A DNA stretch of 64,000 nt from Mytilus galloprovincialis (taxonomy: Eukaryota > Mollusca > Bivalvia > Mytilida > Mytilidae), in assembly GCF_965363235.1 (NCBI RefSeq), contig NC_134842.1:2507112-2571111 (forward strand), given 5' to 3'. The position numbers and the translations under genes were made by a program. Numbering within the stretch: the stretch's first letter is position 1; every line of letters starts with the position of its first letter. This document shows positions 49,641 through 62,785 of this stretch, in pieces. The notes beneath the pieces were generated by a model. The model ran no database searches, was not told where the DNA came from, and worked only from the letters and a program-made list of their open reading frames with translations.

Positions 49641-50494
49641 TTCTAATTTAAAAAATAGAGATTAATTAAGAATACAATGGTAAGGGTGAAAGTAAAATGT
49701 ATTTATTAAAATCCCGTTTATGTTCAGCCCAACAAATAAAGCTTGCTGTTAACAAAAATCACTGGTATCTTTAATATCAATTTACAACTGAAAGCATTCA
49801 AAAGAGTAATTGTTTCAGTGAAACTACTAAGGTTCGTTAATTTGTTTGGATACGAAATATCGAGTTTTCTCTTTGACATAATACACAGTTCGCTGATTGA
49901 AAATTTCAAATTAATTTACTGAATCTTACAATGAGGACAAATGTTTGTTCTTGAAATTCTACTAGAATTGACCTAACAGACGCATGTTCAACATAATTAA
50001 GAATGTAGAATGTATAAGGAATCAAAATAACACAAAGTAACCACCAGAACTAAGGAACTTGAAAGCATTATTGACAGCACAGTTTATTGGAGATAATTTT
50101 GATTTGATTGTTTTAATTTCATAACATCAAATAATCGGTGAAAACATTTCTCATTTCAATAAGATTTAATGACAAAACAATTTAAGTTGATATCGGAATG
50201 TAACATAAAAACAAGTGCAGGGTTAACGGTGTGTCAAATTAAAAAAAAAAAGAACTCAAACTTAAATCTTGATTAGCGAATTTTGTCGATAGTTTAACAG
50301 AAACTGCTGTTCGTTTTCCTCATATGAATGAATCTGTCTTTTAAATACGATTCATTCTGTGAAATTGTAACTCAGCATTATTCAAAAGAGAGTTGTGCAT
50401 ACAGCTTACGTTTTGTCCATCCGTCATTTGCATTTTGATACGATATTCGAGGGTTTGTATTTCCTATCTTGATTTACTTGATATAGGGTTGCTG
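49641..50494. other. Copy B non-coding
   Basis: Counterpart of 1540-2650, with a single unit where copy A has two. No gene. Confidence 0.55.
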
Positions 50495-50950
50495 CTCTCA
50501 AGAAAGCTTTCAAACAAAGAGTTCCAAATGGTAAAGTTGTAATCATCCCTTCGTAAATTTTATGGACGCCATCACGAGTTTGTTAACCGTTATGAAATAA
50601 CCGTTTTACAGATGATATCGGATATTTTCCTTATGACGTAACTACAATCCCCTTCCCTTTTTACAAATGTGACCTAACGAATTAGACTATAAACTTAATT
50701 TGTAATTACATAAGTAACACGACGGATGCCGCATGTGAATTAGGATCTGCTTACCATGCTGGAACAACTGAGATCACCCCCAGTTATTGATGGGAATTGT
50801 GTTGCTTAGTTTTTAGTTTTCTATGTTGTTTCCTGTGTACTATTATTTGTCTATTTGTCTTTTTCTATTTTAGCCATGGCTTTGTCAGTTTATTTTCGAT
50901 CAATGAGTTTGATTGTCCCTCTGGTATTTTTCGATCCTCTTTTATAAGCA
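50495..50950 (+). repeat. R1 interspersed repeat, long copy
   Basis: gttgtaatcatcccttcgta, taagtaacacgacggatgcc, gatcacccccagttattgat and gattgtccctctggtatttt. Private to copy B. Confidence 0.75.
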
Positions 50951-51296
50951 ATTACAAGTCTTCACATGTCATCAATAGTTTAAGACTGCTGTATCCCCCG
51001 TGATAAATATAAGGTTTTTAGAGACGTTCTGATTTATGTTCGCACGAAACTTATATTTTAACATGCCATGCACATATAATTTTACAAATGACACCTAGCC
51101 TTATTTTTTATATGCTATAACGGTCGAAGCATTTCCATTTCCTTCTATGTTCTCCATCCTGTTTGTCGAATGTAAGACATCATGTTACTACTCACATATA
51201 TGATTTTATCTTCCTTCCCAACACACTTAAGTGAGCTTTATCATATAAAAATAAAGCAGATGTAGTAAAATGTCCAATTTGATGAAACAACTGACA

Positions 51297-51600
51297 TACA
51301 AAAAGTAAAATCACAAAAATACTGAACTCCAAGGAAAATTCAAAAAGGAAAGTCCCCAATCAAATGGCAAAATCAAAAGTTCAAACACACCAAACGAATG
51401 GATAACAACTGTCATATTCCTGACTTGGTACAGGCATTTTCTTATGTAGAAAATGGTGGATTGAACATGGTTTTATAGCTAGCTAAACCTCTCACTTGTA
51501 TGACAGTCGCATCAAATTCCATAATATTGTCACCGATGTGTGAACAAAATAAACAGACACAATAGGTAAAAATGTCAAAAATAGGGGTACACCGATTAAC
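51297..51600 (+). repeat. R5 repeat, long copy
   Basis: gaaagtccccaatcaaatgg, aatggataacaactgtcata and caaattccataatattgtca, ending near aaaataggggtacac. Two shorter copies lie at 49095 and 49520. Confidence 0.6.
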
Positions 51601-52044
51601 AATTATGGGTTACTTATTCGGGTTTATCTTCGTGAATTAAACGAGTTTTCCCTTACTTTTGCTCTCGCTGACGCAAACTTGGAATATTTTACATATAAAT
51701 AAATTACAGTCAACTTGTTGTTTTCTTCTATTTTAGTTCGCCTGTATGATTTACCACTCTCGAAAATATTCACACAAAAGGTTAAGTTGTTATTTCAAAA
51801 CAATTATAACTAGCACTTAAATGTAAGATACAATGCTTTGCAAAAGGATAGAAGTACATTTGTATTATGAATTAAGCACACAATCTTTTCATACATCTAA
51901 TGTGATAACTTCTTATCTTTAATGGAAGTTGTAAAAACGTAGAAATGCTTTAATTTTGTAATTGTTACAAAAACCAGGTACAACCCACCATTATTTTCTT
52001 AAAATATTCTGTTCCAATTCAGGAAAATAGCAGTTGTTATATTA
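51601..52044. other. Copy B non-coding
   Basis: About 51775-51960 matches 3135-3310 in copy A. No gene. Confidence 0.5.
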
Positions 52045-52605
52045 TAGTTCGTTTCTGTGTATGTTACATTGTCGTTTGGTTTTTGTTGCATTCCAGTGTT
52101 TCTGTTGTTTCGTTGGTTTCCTCTTATACTTGATGTGTTTCCTTCTGTTTTAGTTTGTATTACTTTCAATCGATTTATAAATATCGGTATAGCACTGTTA
52201 TCGCGCGTCTGGCGTATAAAATTATAATCCTGATACTTTTGATAACTATTTACACCACTGGGTCGATACCACTGCTGGTGGACGTTTCGTCCCCGAGGGT
52301 ATCAACAACCCAGTAGTCAGCACTTCGGTGTTGACATGAATATCAATTATATGGTCATATTTATAAATTTTCTGTTTACAAAACTTTGATTTTTTACGAA
52401 AAACTAAGGATTTTCTTACCCCAGGAGTAGATTACCTTAGCCGTATTTGGCACAACTTTTGGGAATTTTGGATCCTCAATGCTCTTCAACTTTGTATTTA
52501 TTTGACTTTTTAACTATTTTGATCTGAGCGTCACTGATGAGTCTTATGTAGACGAAACGCGCGTCTGGCGTATAAAATTATAATCCTGGTACTTTTGATA
52601 AGTAT
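52045..52605 (+). repeat. R4 fragment joined to an R3 unit
   Basis: R4 runs from tcgtttctgtgtatgttaca to tatagcactgtt (52045-52200). It passes directly into R3, whose start gcgcgtctggcgtataaaat (52203) recurs at 52558, 355 bp later, so one full R3 monomer plus a partial second is present. The composite is absent from copy A (near 3315). Confidence 0.72.
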
Positions 52606-54829
52606 TATCTTTATTTACCGTGTTGCAAAAGAAGGAAATCTCTGTGACAGCAGTGGAGAGAATATTTCTTATCAAGCCCTTCATTTATTTACATTGATTG
52701 CTGACATTTATAATTTTTTATAATTTTAAATTTTGTTTTATAATTAAAAGGGAAGTAGGAAAAATACTTCTATCTATCATTTTGATGTTTAACGTAGGTG
52801 GCACAAACCATTTATTATTTTGATTAACAATTGTCATTTTTCTCATTTAACATTTTATTTGTCTAAAACTCAATAATAATTATATAACCTTAAACAACAT
52901 GAAATATTACATTACATCATCGCTGTACTTTAACAATGAGAATGTCAAGCACAGCTATGTTTTTATTATGTAACGTTCTATTAATGAATATTTGTTATGA
53001 AAAATGAGATCTATTTTATGTGAAGTTAACCTCCTTATACATGCATTAACCTTGAATAATGGAAAGGACCAATTGACAAAATAACGGAGATAAAAATAGA
53101 TACTTCTGTTTCCGACCTAGCAATGGAGATACTATTTTTGATACTCAGATGTCCTTAATAACATTCAAACATGTAACTCATTAACACGTTAATAATTCAA
53201 CGAATCGATCGTTGGCAGGGATTAATTTCGTATTTTAGAACAGTTTTGCTATACAGCTATGAACATTAACGGTCATACATTCTGTCGATGCCTTTTTTGT
53301 AATTTCACACGATCATGTTTCTCTAACCGTTTATGGCGTCTTTACATTAAATCTATTTGGTATATACTGCTTCATTGTTAAGTTTTGAATGCATGCTTTT
53401 TATTGAGTTTGATTAGCTTTGAACTTATTTTCAAGAACTGCAAGTACAAGTACATACTTTAAAATCGGTAGTTTGTGTCGTCAGTCTTTTTATGAGTTTT
53501 TGCTTGCTTCTTATATATCTAATGAATCTGACCTTTTTCTGCTGATATTTTAAAGTTTGATCTGATAGGTAGATGTTTGACCTCTATCTCAGAATAGTCC
53601 GCTCCATCCTTTCAATACTAGTATAGCAGCCAATTACACTCGTACAATGTTAGACAACAAACTCTGGTCTTCCGTTTTGTTATACAGCATCTTATGAAAA
53701 GAGTTTTAAAACCTAGTTATACGCTTATGGAACGCTTGATCTTCATCGGAAAAATCGATCGCATCTGTTGATATTTCACAAGGAAATAAAATCAGAAAAA
53801 GTACTAGAATATTTCAGCATAGGCAATCGGAAAGAGAAGGTAATAATTTGTTAGGGAACACTAACATTTGCAACTTCATTCAATCTAATTAAAATAAAGT
53901 ATCTGCACTTGCTCCTTATGTTTTGTTCTGTTGTTTAGAGTCGCAATATTTATCAGATTGAGCTTTATTACTTGTCTGACAAAATTACAATGCAAAGACT
54001 GCAATTGTTTACTTCACTTCTGTGTTAAGCCCAGCGTATGATGTTCATACACATGTATTTTAAAATGTTTTAAAGAACTTGCTTACAATTGTGATGATCA
54101 AACAATTATTTTTGTGGAATTGATCTTAAAACGATTAAAAATGGAAGGAGTAACTTTGTGAGACGATCGATTAGTTGTTTAGAGTTTAGATTAATTGTTT
54201 ATATTACATACATGTATCACCCATTATGTGTGATTCTGGTATGTTTAACATCAACATGTTAAGCGCTTCAATTTAGCCCTTAGTGCTGATGTAGGGGTGT
54301 ATATAACATCAACCATGAACACTTACATAAAATTATTTCATGCTTATCGCCTCGATATAGATATGTGATTCTGATGCATATAACACCAACTCTTAACATT
54401 TACATTTCATTGTTTAAGTTGTTCTGCTACTGTATTGGCGTATATAACATCAACCTTAACATTGTATCATTGTATCATTTCTTGTCCATCGACTCAATTT
54501 TGTAATTAATGTACCTATAACATCAACCGTTAGCAATTACATTGTATTTTCTATGTTCAACTCCACAGTTTAGCTTTAACGTGTTGCGTGGGGCATGTGA
54601 TATCAACCCAAACAGTTACATTGCATTATTTGTAAAAACAGTAACAACTCAGGCATGTGATCTGACAAGTTATAATGATTGAAAAGAATTGTATGTTGAC
54701 ACACATGGAGACATATTAACCAATAAGCTTTGTATAGATGTTAATTACTCTTCATAGGGTTTTTCGTATTAAACATCAAAGTTTGTTGTCAGAGTTGATT
54801 CGATGTTTCCAGATCAGAATACATTTGAG
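52606..54829. other. Copy B non-coding
   Basis: Matches copy A 3335-4250, 5085-6320 and 8270-8630, and lacks A's mariner, MITE and LINE-relic insertions. A run of about 60-bp imperfect repeats ending 'ataacatcaacc' at 54280-54620 is shared with 8330-8420. No gene. Confidence 0.55.
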
Positions 54830-55236
54830 AATGGAAATGGGGAATGTATCAAAGAGACAACAACCCGACCATAGAAAAAACAACAGCGGAAGGTCACCAC
54901 CAGGTCTTCAATGTAACGAGTAATTCCCACACCCGGAGGCATCCTTCAGCTGGTCCCTAAACAAATATATAACAGTTCAGTGATAATGAACGCCATATTA
55001 ATTTCCAAATTGTACACAAGAAACTAAAATTAAAATAATACAAGACTAACAAAGACCAGAAGCTTCTGACTTGGGACAGGCGCAAACATGCGGCGGGGTT
55101 AAACATGTTTATGAGATCTCAACCCTCCCCTATACCTCTAGCCAATGTAGAAAAGTAAACGCATAACAATACGTACATGTAAAATTCAATTCAAGAGAAG
55201 TCCGAGTCTGATGTCAGAAGATGTAACCAAAGAAAA
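54830..55236 (-). mobile_element. Penelope-like element, 3' fragment
   Basis: Runs from gagaatggaaatggggaatg (3' terminus, minus sense) to gtccgagtctgatgtcagaa. It interrupts a block uninterrupted in copy A (about 8625: agatcagaa then tattcttatctttga), so it is private to copy B. Confidence 0.8.
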
Positions 55237-55475
55237 TATATATTCTTATCTTTGATATTTCAGAGACGAACTTTCAATCATGCATTCATTTAGCTAATAA
55301 ACAACAAATCAAATAGTTATGTGGTATCTGACAATTGTAAATTAAGAATGTTAACAGGTTCTGTAAAGATATTTCTCCAGAGAAAATATAAATTGTCAGA
55401 CTTGACATGTATAGTGCTCAAATGAATCCAAGGGTTAATGATGAACACATAAAACTGGTAATTCCAGGATTGTGT

Positions 55476-55565
55476 TTGTATATCGAAAGTACAGAGCAAT
55501 ATTTTGTTTTGTATATCGTTAGTGCATAGCAATATTTTGTTTTGTATATCGATAGTGCATACAGC
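55476..55565. repeat. 33-bp tandem repeat, about 2.7 units
   Basis: gtatatcgatagtgcata and gcaatattttgtttt recur three times. Copy A has one unit at about 8866-8898, next to its Penelope-like insertion. Confidence 0.8.
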
Positions 55566-55954
55566 GGTCGTCACTAATTTTTGATTTTCAAACAATAAAC
55601 ATTCGTATACGAACCGTATGTAATAGGTAGCCATGCTGATGACATCGTCAACGACTCGACGGGAATTAGAAGCCAATGTTGTTGACATCAATACAAGACC
55701 CGCGAGGAACAGTCGAATGCAATATCAAATCAAAGTACTCCTGAAAGAGAAAACTCCTATAATATCCTATGCATGCCAGTTATCTGTAACCCAAGAGGCA
55801 GTAATTGGAGAATATTACTCGTTTCTCATTCTGTACACGTATTTGTCAGGCATCAATGACGCCATCGTGAATAAGTTGACCGTTTTCAAATATCTGTGTC
55901 ACAGATGACCACTGATATGTCCAAATTGTAGTGACCATAACACGCATCTTTGTG

Positions 55955-56420
55955 TTCACTTACACTAAAACCAAAATACATCCAAGTCACTGGATAATTT
56001 CAAAAACTCTCAGGTTCAAATAACAGAGAAAGTTGAGGTGAAGCTGGTCCATTTCCCTTTATCAAATCTTTGAATCTACTATTGATGACTTCGTGTAAGC
56101 CTTTTTCGATTTTCTCGATCACAGCGGTGTTTTCTTTGATTTTTTCTGGAATCAATAATTAGCCAGACCATCATTCCTTGTAATGTCTCAAGCAGTTTGA
56201 CCTTTAGCATTCGTTATACGTTTTGACGCACCAAGTCGTATTAAATCGTCAAATATGTTCTCCGGTGCACCTAAATCTGCTGCGTAATGAAGAGGCGTAT
56301 ACCAGGTAGGACTTTTATTATCTCCTTTCACTGGAAGTCTGCTTAAGTTCACAAGGTCGCCGCTTCTTTCCAACAATTCTATAAGAACTGATCCCTATCC
56401 AGCTTTTCCTAAATCGTGTA
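55955..56420 (-). pseudogene. Ankyrin-repeat gene fragment, copy B, degenerate
   Basis: Best part at 56376-56188: LIELLERSGDLVNLSRL..., then WYTPLHYAADLGAPENIF, DDLIRLGAS and NAKGQTA, a good match to an ankyrin repeat (TPLHYAA, G-A). A TGA follows at once where the repeat should continue. After further stops come EKIEKGLHEVINSRF, DLIKGNGPASPQLSLLFE and a poor FSVSEHK tail. A stop in the upstream part (DLGKAG, stop) shows it is not the start of a live gene. Two copies with different damage point to one ancestral fragment older than the duplication. Confidence 0.65.
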
Positions 56421-57329
56421 TCTGTTTATGTAAATTTACAACATCGTCTCTAAATAGTATATACGTTGATGGGAGAATTCGCCATTATCTGCAACAACAA
56501 AATAAATTAGGAGAAAATATACTTTCTTATATGAAATGTCATAATAATATTATTGTGCGGCGTACAAAGACGATAGAGAGATATTTTTTCAAGGAGATAA
56601 ACAGTATTTTCCCTAATGTTTCATATCCCTCAAAATTTGTTTAGTTATTTATATATTACATTAGATGTATGTTTCATGATTATTCGTTATTTTGATTGGC
56701 TAACACCAATATCACTTCATTTTTCGTTTCAAAATGAATTGCATGAGCTGTAACATACATGATGACACACGTTTCCATTGGTTGTAAAAGCATTAACCGT
56801 CCGTAGTCATTTATAATGAGTTGCTCCCGCGCTTCATACAAAATGTATTTCAGTCAACGCTTATACACCCCAAATGAATTTACAAAAAGAAGCATTCAAT
56901 TCTTGAAAGAAAATTTGTTTGTAATTCAATATTAGGGAACTATACTATTACATGATTTATGTTAGACGAAAAGTAAATCAATGTATGAAATAACAATGAT
57001 GATTGTAAAATTTCATGGTTCTGGTCCTGCCCAGAATTAAATTGATTTGCTCTTTATAGAAATGGTGGCTTTGTCTGAACTGTTTAATGTTTCATTTCAA
57101 TATTAATAAAATGTTTTTCTGTTACAAATCATGATGTATTGTGTTATGTGAACATGTGATGCTGCCCATCAAGGGCTCTTGATTGGAATAATAAATATTT
57201 TTATTTTTATTCTTATTCTTATCTTACTAACATTTTTAATCTAATTCTTATTCTTATTCTATTGTGGTTCACAAAGTCAAAATAACATGCATACAAAATG
57301 AGCGAGTGCGGGGATTTATTTTCAAATAG
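56421..57329. other. Non-coding, with a probable LINE 3' tail
   Basis: At 57165-57255 the tract ccatcaagggctcttgattg is followed by aataataaatattt and ttcttattctt repeats, like the end of a non-LTR element with a microsatellite tail. Nothing else recognised. Confidence 0.45.
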
Positions 57330-57545
57330 ATTGCAATTTGTAAAGTTAACCATTATAGGCTAAAGTAAGAACACGGAGCCTTAGCTAACACCGAACAACA
57401 ATCTATAAAGGGCACCAGAAAAGACTAGTGTAAAACCTTTCAAACGGGAAAACCAAATGTCTAATATAGATAAAAAAAAAATGAGAAACACTTATGAACC
57501 ACATCAACAAACTAAAAACCAATGAACATAAGATTCCTAGCTGTG
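57330..57545 (+). repeat. R2 repeat
   Basis: Starts part-way in (aagttaaccattataggct), then cacggagccttagctaacac, ctataaagggcaccagaaaa and ttcaaacgggaaaaccaa. Confidence 0.7.
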
Positions 57546-58144
57546 TTTTATTGTTTCTTTTGATCTTTTTATAACCACGATTATTATTTGAAAGTGTTGC
57601 TTGAGTGCTGTATCTTTGAAGCATACCCACACCTTTTTATTTTAAGATATTTCAATGAAATAAAACAGCAGTTATAGTTTAATATTATTAATGAAACGAA
57701 ACAATGAAACAACTCAACAAATACGAACGATGATTGTTCATTTAATTATTGCGCTAACACAATTAAGTTATATATAGCCCTAGAGATCATTATACAACTA
57801 ACCATTCTCCATCAAGCTTGAACACTTCTCACTTCTAATTCTACATGTTTTTGTTTTTATGCAGCAAATTATCATCATGCATACAATTGTAATGGTTGCG
57901 ATGGTTTTACCAATCCAGATCTAATTTTACTACTTGAATTATACATTAATATGCTATATAACTGTAGTTACTAAGCTCATCAGCAGTATTGTATACGGAA
58001 TTCTTTATAAATGATTTCTTAATTTACCATACACATTTATACCTTCTCGAAGAGCTTGCATCCATTTCAAGGTTAACTCTTACTTAGTTTGGTTCGAATT
58101 TTGCTTTATGCTTAATCCTTCCTAATAACTCCCGAGAATACCGA
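57546..58144. other. Copy B non-coding, counterpart of 18100-18560
   Basis: Flank of the broken LHFPL exon on its 3' side. No further exon recognised. Confidence 0.55.
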
Positions 58145-58358
58145 TTAGGTCATTATGTCCCGCACTTTCATGTCTGTAAACCGTGATAAAACTGGACAAA
58201 ACATGGCTAGACACGTCCCTGTTACAGTCAGTACAAAATCCAGCCTATAGAACAATCGTAGGTCTGGTACATGAAGGACTTAGATCCACAGTATTGTCTT
58301 ATAAACGATGATCCAAATCCTAGTGGGTAAATAAATAATCCTGCAATCATTTCCAGGA
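58145..58358 (-). pseudogene. Copy-B LHFPL terminal exon with a 1-nt deletion
   Basis: This third copy of the LHFPL terminal exon lies in segment B. It keeps the tttcag acceptor, the YP-G, RQYCGS and C-IGW motifs, and a stop at the equivalent place. It is 214 nt instead of 215: one base is missing near 58240, just after the conserved Gly-Trp, so the frame shifts and ends a few residues later (GWILY, stop). The region up to TM4 is otherwise well preserved. No matching first exon is present between here and the window end. By position in the duplicated block it should lie past 64000 on this strand. Either this B gene is dead, or the deletion is an assembly error. Confidence 0.78.
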
Positions 58359-58584
58359 CTGAAATAGAAAAAAGCATGTTACACATTAGCATACGAAAAT
58401 GAAAAGAATGACATTGGGTAAAATAAAATATAAATTTGACCATATGTTCACAGGCATAAGCCTACATTTTGTTTACCAGTGGTCGTGTTTGCTTGAACTT
58501 TACTTTTTTTCTAGAATTATTTCTTCCGTTTCTTATTAGGGTGATTTAGTTTTTTTTTTATTGTTGAACATTTATTGTTGTTTA

Positions 58585-58660
58585 CCTGCTTTCGTTTCGT
58601 TTCGTTTTGTTTCGTTTCCTTTAGTTTCGTTTCTTCGTTTCGTTTCTTTTCTTTTAAATT
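58585..58660 (+). repeat. TTTCG pyrimidine microsatellite
   Basis: Imperfect tttcgtttcgtt units with interruptions. Shorter equivalents lie at 19005-19040 and 19815-19850 in copy A. Confidence 0.8.
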
Positions 58661-58989
58661 GTTAGTATGTTTAGGTTTATATTTGATTTTAATAGGACGT
58701 CTCATTTTTCCTGTTGTTTTGTTCAAAATGAATACAGACAAATCCTAAATCAAGAAACGAAAACACAAATGAAAACAGTTTCATCTCGAACGAAATTTGT
58801 GTTTTTTGGGTGTAAAAACACCGATATTCTGGAAAGAGCTTTTGAATTAACACGATATCACACAGATATATCTTCTAAACGTATACGTTAAATTTGTATT
58901 TGTCGGCATTGATTTTGTGTACGTTGGAAAACTTGTTCACGGTACTTTTCTATAACGCTTTTCACGGTACTTTTCTATCCCATATTCAT

Positions 58990-59175
58990 GCATTTGGTTT
59001 TGATATTATATTTGTTTTTCTTATCGGATGTTGTCTAATGCTAAGTCCGTTTCTGTGTGTGTTACATTTTAATGTTGTGTCGTTGTTCTCCTCTTATATT
59101 TAATGCGTTTCCCACAGTTTTGGTTTCTAACACCGATTTTGTTTTTTGTTCATCGATATACTACTGTTGCCTTTA
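58990..59175 (+). repeat. R4 repeat
   Basis: tttgatattatatttgtttt, agtccgtttctgtgtgtgtt and catcgatatactactgttgc. It lies between blocks matching about 20080 and 20140 in copy A, so it is private to B. Confidence 0.75.
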
Positions 59176-60744
59176 TTTACAACATTTTGGGAATATGGTT
59201 TTCTTGCGAGCAATATGAGTTTACCAAACTTCAGTTATATTCGAATTAAAAGCAGTACGTTTGTTTGCTTTAATTCATTAATAATCTGAGATTCAGTCCA
59301 ATTTTATAAATGTTTATATTGATTGTTTTGACTTCATTTGAATTTCCTTCAAAATTTTGAAAATGATTGATTTTCACAAGATAGAATTTCCGATTGGAAG
59401 CAATGCATCATCTACCGTTTCCGTTTTATTGATTAGAATAATTGAAAGTGCCCGGATGTGTATAATTGTGTTCATTTCTTGTATTGTTATTAAATTATCA
59501 AAATTTTCATAGGCAATATATTTCTCACTGAAACTATTTTCACAATCGCAATAACTAATCATAACAGAAATTTTCGGACGAAAAAAAAAGAGAATGACAA
59601 AAAATGTTAAATTCCATTTTTGTTTATATATGTCTACCCTTTTATTCACACCAATTAAAAAGACACGTTTCCCTCCCCCATTTCAATTACTTATAAGCTT
59701 TTTTACCGGCTCAATGTGTATCAAGTAAATTGATAGAGGCGTGGAAGTTTTTTTTTAACCGTACCCTTAACCATTTTTAGAAGACGAAAAAAAAAGAGCT
59801 TGGAAACTTCTTTTGGACTATGTGATTAATTATACACTTATTATAAATTCCTGTTACAAACCACAGGACAAACTCAATTATCCAATCAAATATTCCGTTT
59901 CTTTATTTGTGTATAGTCTCAGGCCATTTAATAAAAGCAACAGTAGGATACCACTGTTCAAATGTCAGAAAATCGATTAGGAGTAAACAAAACCAGGCAA
60001 CAAACTAAAATTGAGGGGCACACATCAACAACATGTATAAGAGGAAAATAACAAAACAAGAGAAAACTGAAGTGCAACAAAGACATACATACATGCCGGA
60101 ATTGTGGCTACAACAATTGAATCATTTCTTCGACAATTTGTGACACAGATATTTTTCCAAGGAAACAGTGATAGTCCAGAATCTTTGTTTTAAATTGTCC
60201 TGTACCAAGTCCGGACTGTGTCATTTTTATTTATAAAGTAGGTCGTTTCTATGTATGTTGACATTGTTGTTGCACTTACAGGTCATATTAATGCTGTTAA
60301 ATGTTGAATATTTATTTCCTTTGATATTTGTTGTTCATCATGGAGATGACAATAAATCATGAAAAAAGTTCTGATAACGTATAACAATCATTACCATGAA
60401 CACGCTATCTGTATGATACAAAGACTATAAACTATAAGATATATTTTACTTCAAACTAAACATCTTGTAAATACTGACAATCGTTATAACATTCAAACTT
60501 ATGTTTGTTTTAAAACGTTATAAATCAGTGATTGAAAGTGTTACTGATGAACACTAACAGTAATTGAGAAATGGAGTTTTGCAGTATGTTTCAAGGTTTC
60601 GCTTGTAAAATGGTATTTTGTTTTATTTTGATTTTTAATAAATAATCTGTAGCAGCGCAGACACTATTTAAAATTTACCGTTGTAGCCGTTATGATATTT
60701 CTGACAAGCGATAAGGGAGCTACCATTTGTTTTTTTAGGGGGGG
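59176..60744. other. Copy B intron-equivalent, non-coding
   Basis: Matches copy A 20140-20880 and 21870-22470. It includes the shared R4 (-) at 59936-60085. No gene seen. Confidence 0.55.
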
Positions 60745-60960
60745 TGACTAGGATGAAAATTGAAAAAAGGCAGGACAGGAGTTTTGAGTAATAAAAAAAA
60801 CGGGATGAGCAACTTGGCAAAAAAAGACAGGATAAGTAACATGGCAAAAAAAAGACAGGATGAGCAACTTGGCAAAAAAAAAAAAAAAAGGCAGGATGGC
60901 AATTTAAGTAAAAAAAGTCAGGATAAGCTAAGAAAAATAAAGACAGGAACGAAAAGAGTG
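60745..60960 (+). repeat. Purine-rich imperfect repeat
   Basis: gcaaaaaaagacaggatgag and acttg recur four to five times with A runs of 7-16. Strong purine bias on the plus strand over about 200 bp. Open frames on both strands are artefacts of the repeat. Confidence 0.7.
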
Positions 60961-61654
60961 TAAATAATAAAAAGGTATGACAGAGGTTACAACTAAAAAC
61001 AATGCAGGACAAAATTTTTCATCATAAAAGACATTGTAATCTTCCAATATGACAAATATACCTGATTATAGAAATCTATATTACATAATACTGAGAATAT
61101 TGAACTCATTTTCTCGGTGATGTTTTCCGACTTAAACATAATTTATCATTAATAATGAACTTGAAGGTCTATGTTGTGTCTCGCTCTTGATCTTCGGTTC
61201 CTTACTCTATGTTTTTGATTAGAGTTTAAATTGTTTTATATACATAAAATATATAAAATCAAAATAAAGATATATATATATATATACAGATGTCTACAAA
61301 GCTCACGGTTGACTTGCTGAAAGTTAGCTGGATTTATATATACGCAGCCATGTCTTGTCGGAATAGGGACTTAAACTCTATGCCGTTTGGTATGAGCTCA
61401 ACAATATTTAAGCGGTATGAGACAACATAGTTCAATTGAAGTGAATATAAGCAGTTATGGGTCACTGTACGGCCTTCAACAATGATAAAAATGCAGACCG
61501 TATAGTTGGCTATGAAAGGTTTCAATATCAGAATTGTGAACGTTTCAAACGAGAAAGTGAATGGCCTAATTCATAACAATATCATCAAAGTAATAAATTA
61601 TAACTAGCTTGTAGATGTTAAACGGAAACTGAATAGAAATCACTAAATGTATCA
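60961..61654. other. Copy B intron-equivalent with an old R2 copy
   Basis: R2 (+) at about 61450-61580 is shared in position with 25565-25735. A single minisatellite-ancestor unit sits at 61185-61215, and a TA run at 61269-61287. No gene. Confidence 0.55.
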
Positions 61655-62065
61655 TAGATATAGGAAGATGTGATGTGAGTGCCAATGAGACAACTCTCCA
61701 TCCAAATAACAATTTAAAAAAGTAAACCATTATAGGTCAATGTACGGCATTCAACACGGAGCCTTGGCACACACCAAACAACAAGCTATAAAGGGCCCCA
61801 AAATTACTAGTGTAAACCATTCAAATGGGAAAACCAACGGTCTAATCTATATAAAAAAACAAGAAACGAGAAACACGTATAAATTACATAAACAAACGAC
61901 AACTACTGTACATCAGATACCTGACTTAGGACAGGTGCAAACATTTGCAGCGGGATGAAACGTTTTAATGGTACCAAACCTTCTCCCTTTTTCTGAAACA
62001 ATAGCATAAAACATCACAACATAGGAAAACACACGATAAAATACCAATTGGCAGGCTTAACTCAA
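61655..62065 (+). repeat. R2 repeat, longest copy
   Basis: From aggaagatgtgatgtgagtg and gccaatgagacaactctcca through aacacggagccttggcacac, ggacaggtgcaaacatttgc and gtaccaaaccttctcccttt to ggcaggcttaactcaataaa. It defines at least 410 bp of the family. Confidence 0.82.
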
Positions 62066-62785
62066 TAAAAAAATTAATACACTATGAACGAATAAATTTG
62101 ATCTGCGAGATCTGAATGCAAATGTACAGTTATTAACATATTAGGGACAACATTCATGTATGTTTTAAAATTGTTACAGTTCATTATTTTATAAGGCCGG
62201 TTGATTTATTCAGTTAGAGATAATTTAAACTTTTATCCTTTTGTCGACTATGTAATGACTTTATGAACTGTTTAATAACATTATTTTATATATTTACGTG
62301 CTTGAAGCTCAATTGCTAATCACTATTGATAGAGCTCTTTATATTTCAAAGAACTCTTTTATATTTCAAAGGACTTCAATTATTCAAGTTGCTTTATGAG
62401 ATAGTACAGGCCATTGTAAATCAAATAAATAGATCATTGTAAAAACGCTGCAATGACATTGATTAACTTATAGAGTAGGTTGTAATAAAGGAAAAGTGAG
62501 TATATGATATTAAATATGCATAAGTAAAACAAAACAATGCAACTTTCACGTATACTATAGGCGGTATAAAACCTAATTCGCGATTAAAGTATTAAACCGT
62601 TCCATTAACACTCGGTCAACTGATGCAGATATGTATATCCTTGAGATTAAAATGGAAAAAGAAAGAGACCCCCAAAAGATTTAACCCCTCCACAAGTGCA
62701 TGTCCCAAAGTCAGGAATATCGTGTTTTCGTATTCAAGAATATAGTTAAAATATTGTTAACCTGAAAGATTTGTGATTGTTTCTG
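62066..62785. other. Copy B intron-equivalent, non-coding
   Basis: Carries the empty LINE target (62500-62530) and a 24-bp doublet tttatatttcaaagaact at 62337-62375. No gene. Confidence 0.6.

Noticed and set aside
55317..55691. 124-codon frame with repeated DIQNKILLCT
   Set aside because: The repeated peptide is the 33-bp tandem repeat read in one frame; copy A has no equivalent frame.
60668..61012. Hydrophobic 114-codon frame and its Lys-rich plus-strand partner
   Set aside because: Both come from the purine-rich repeat at 60745-60960.
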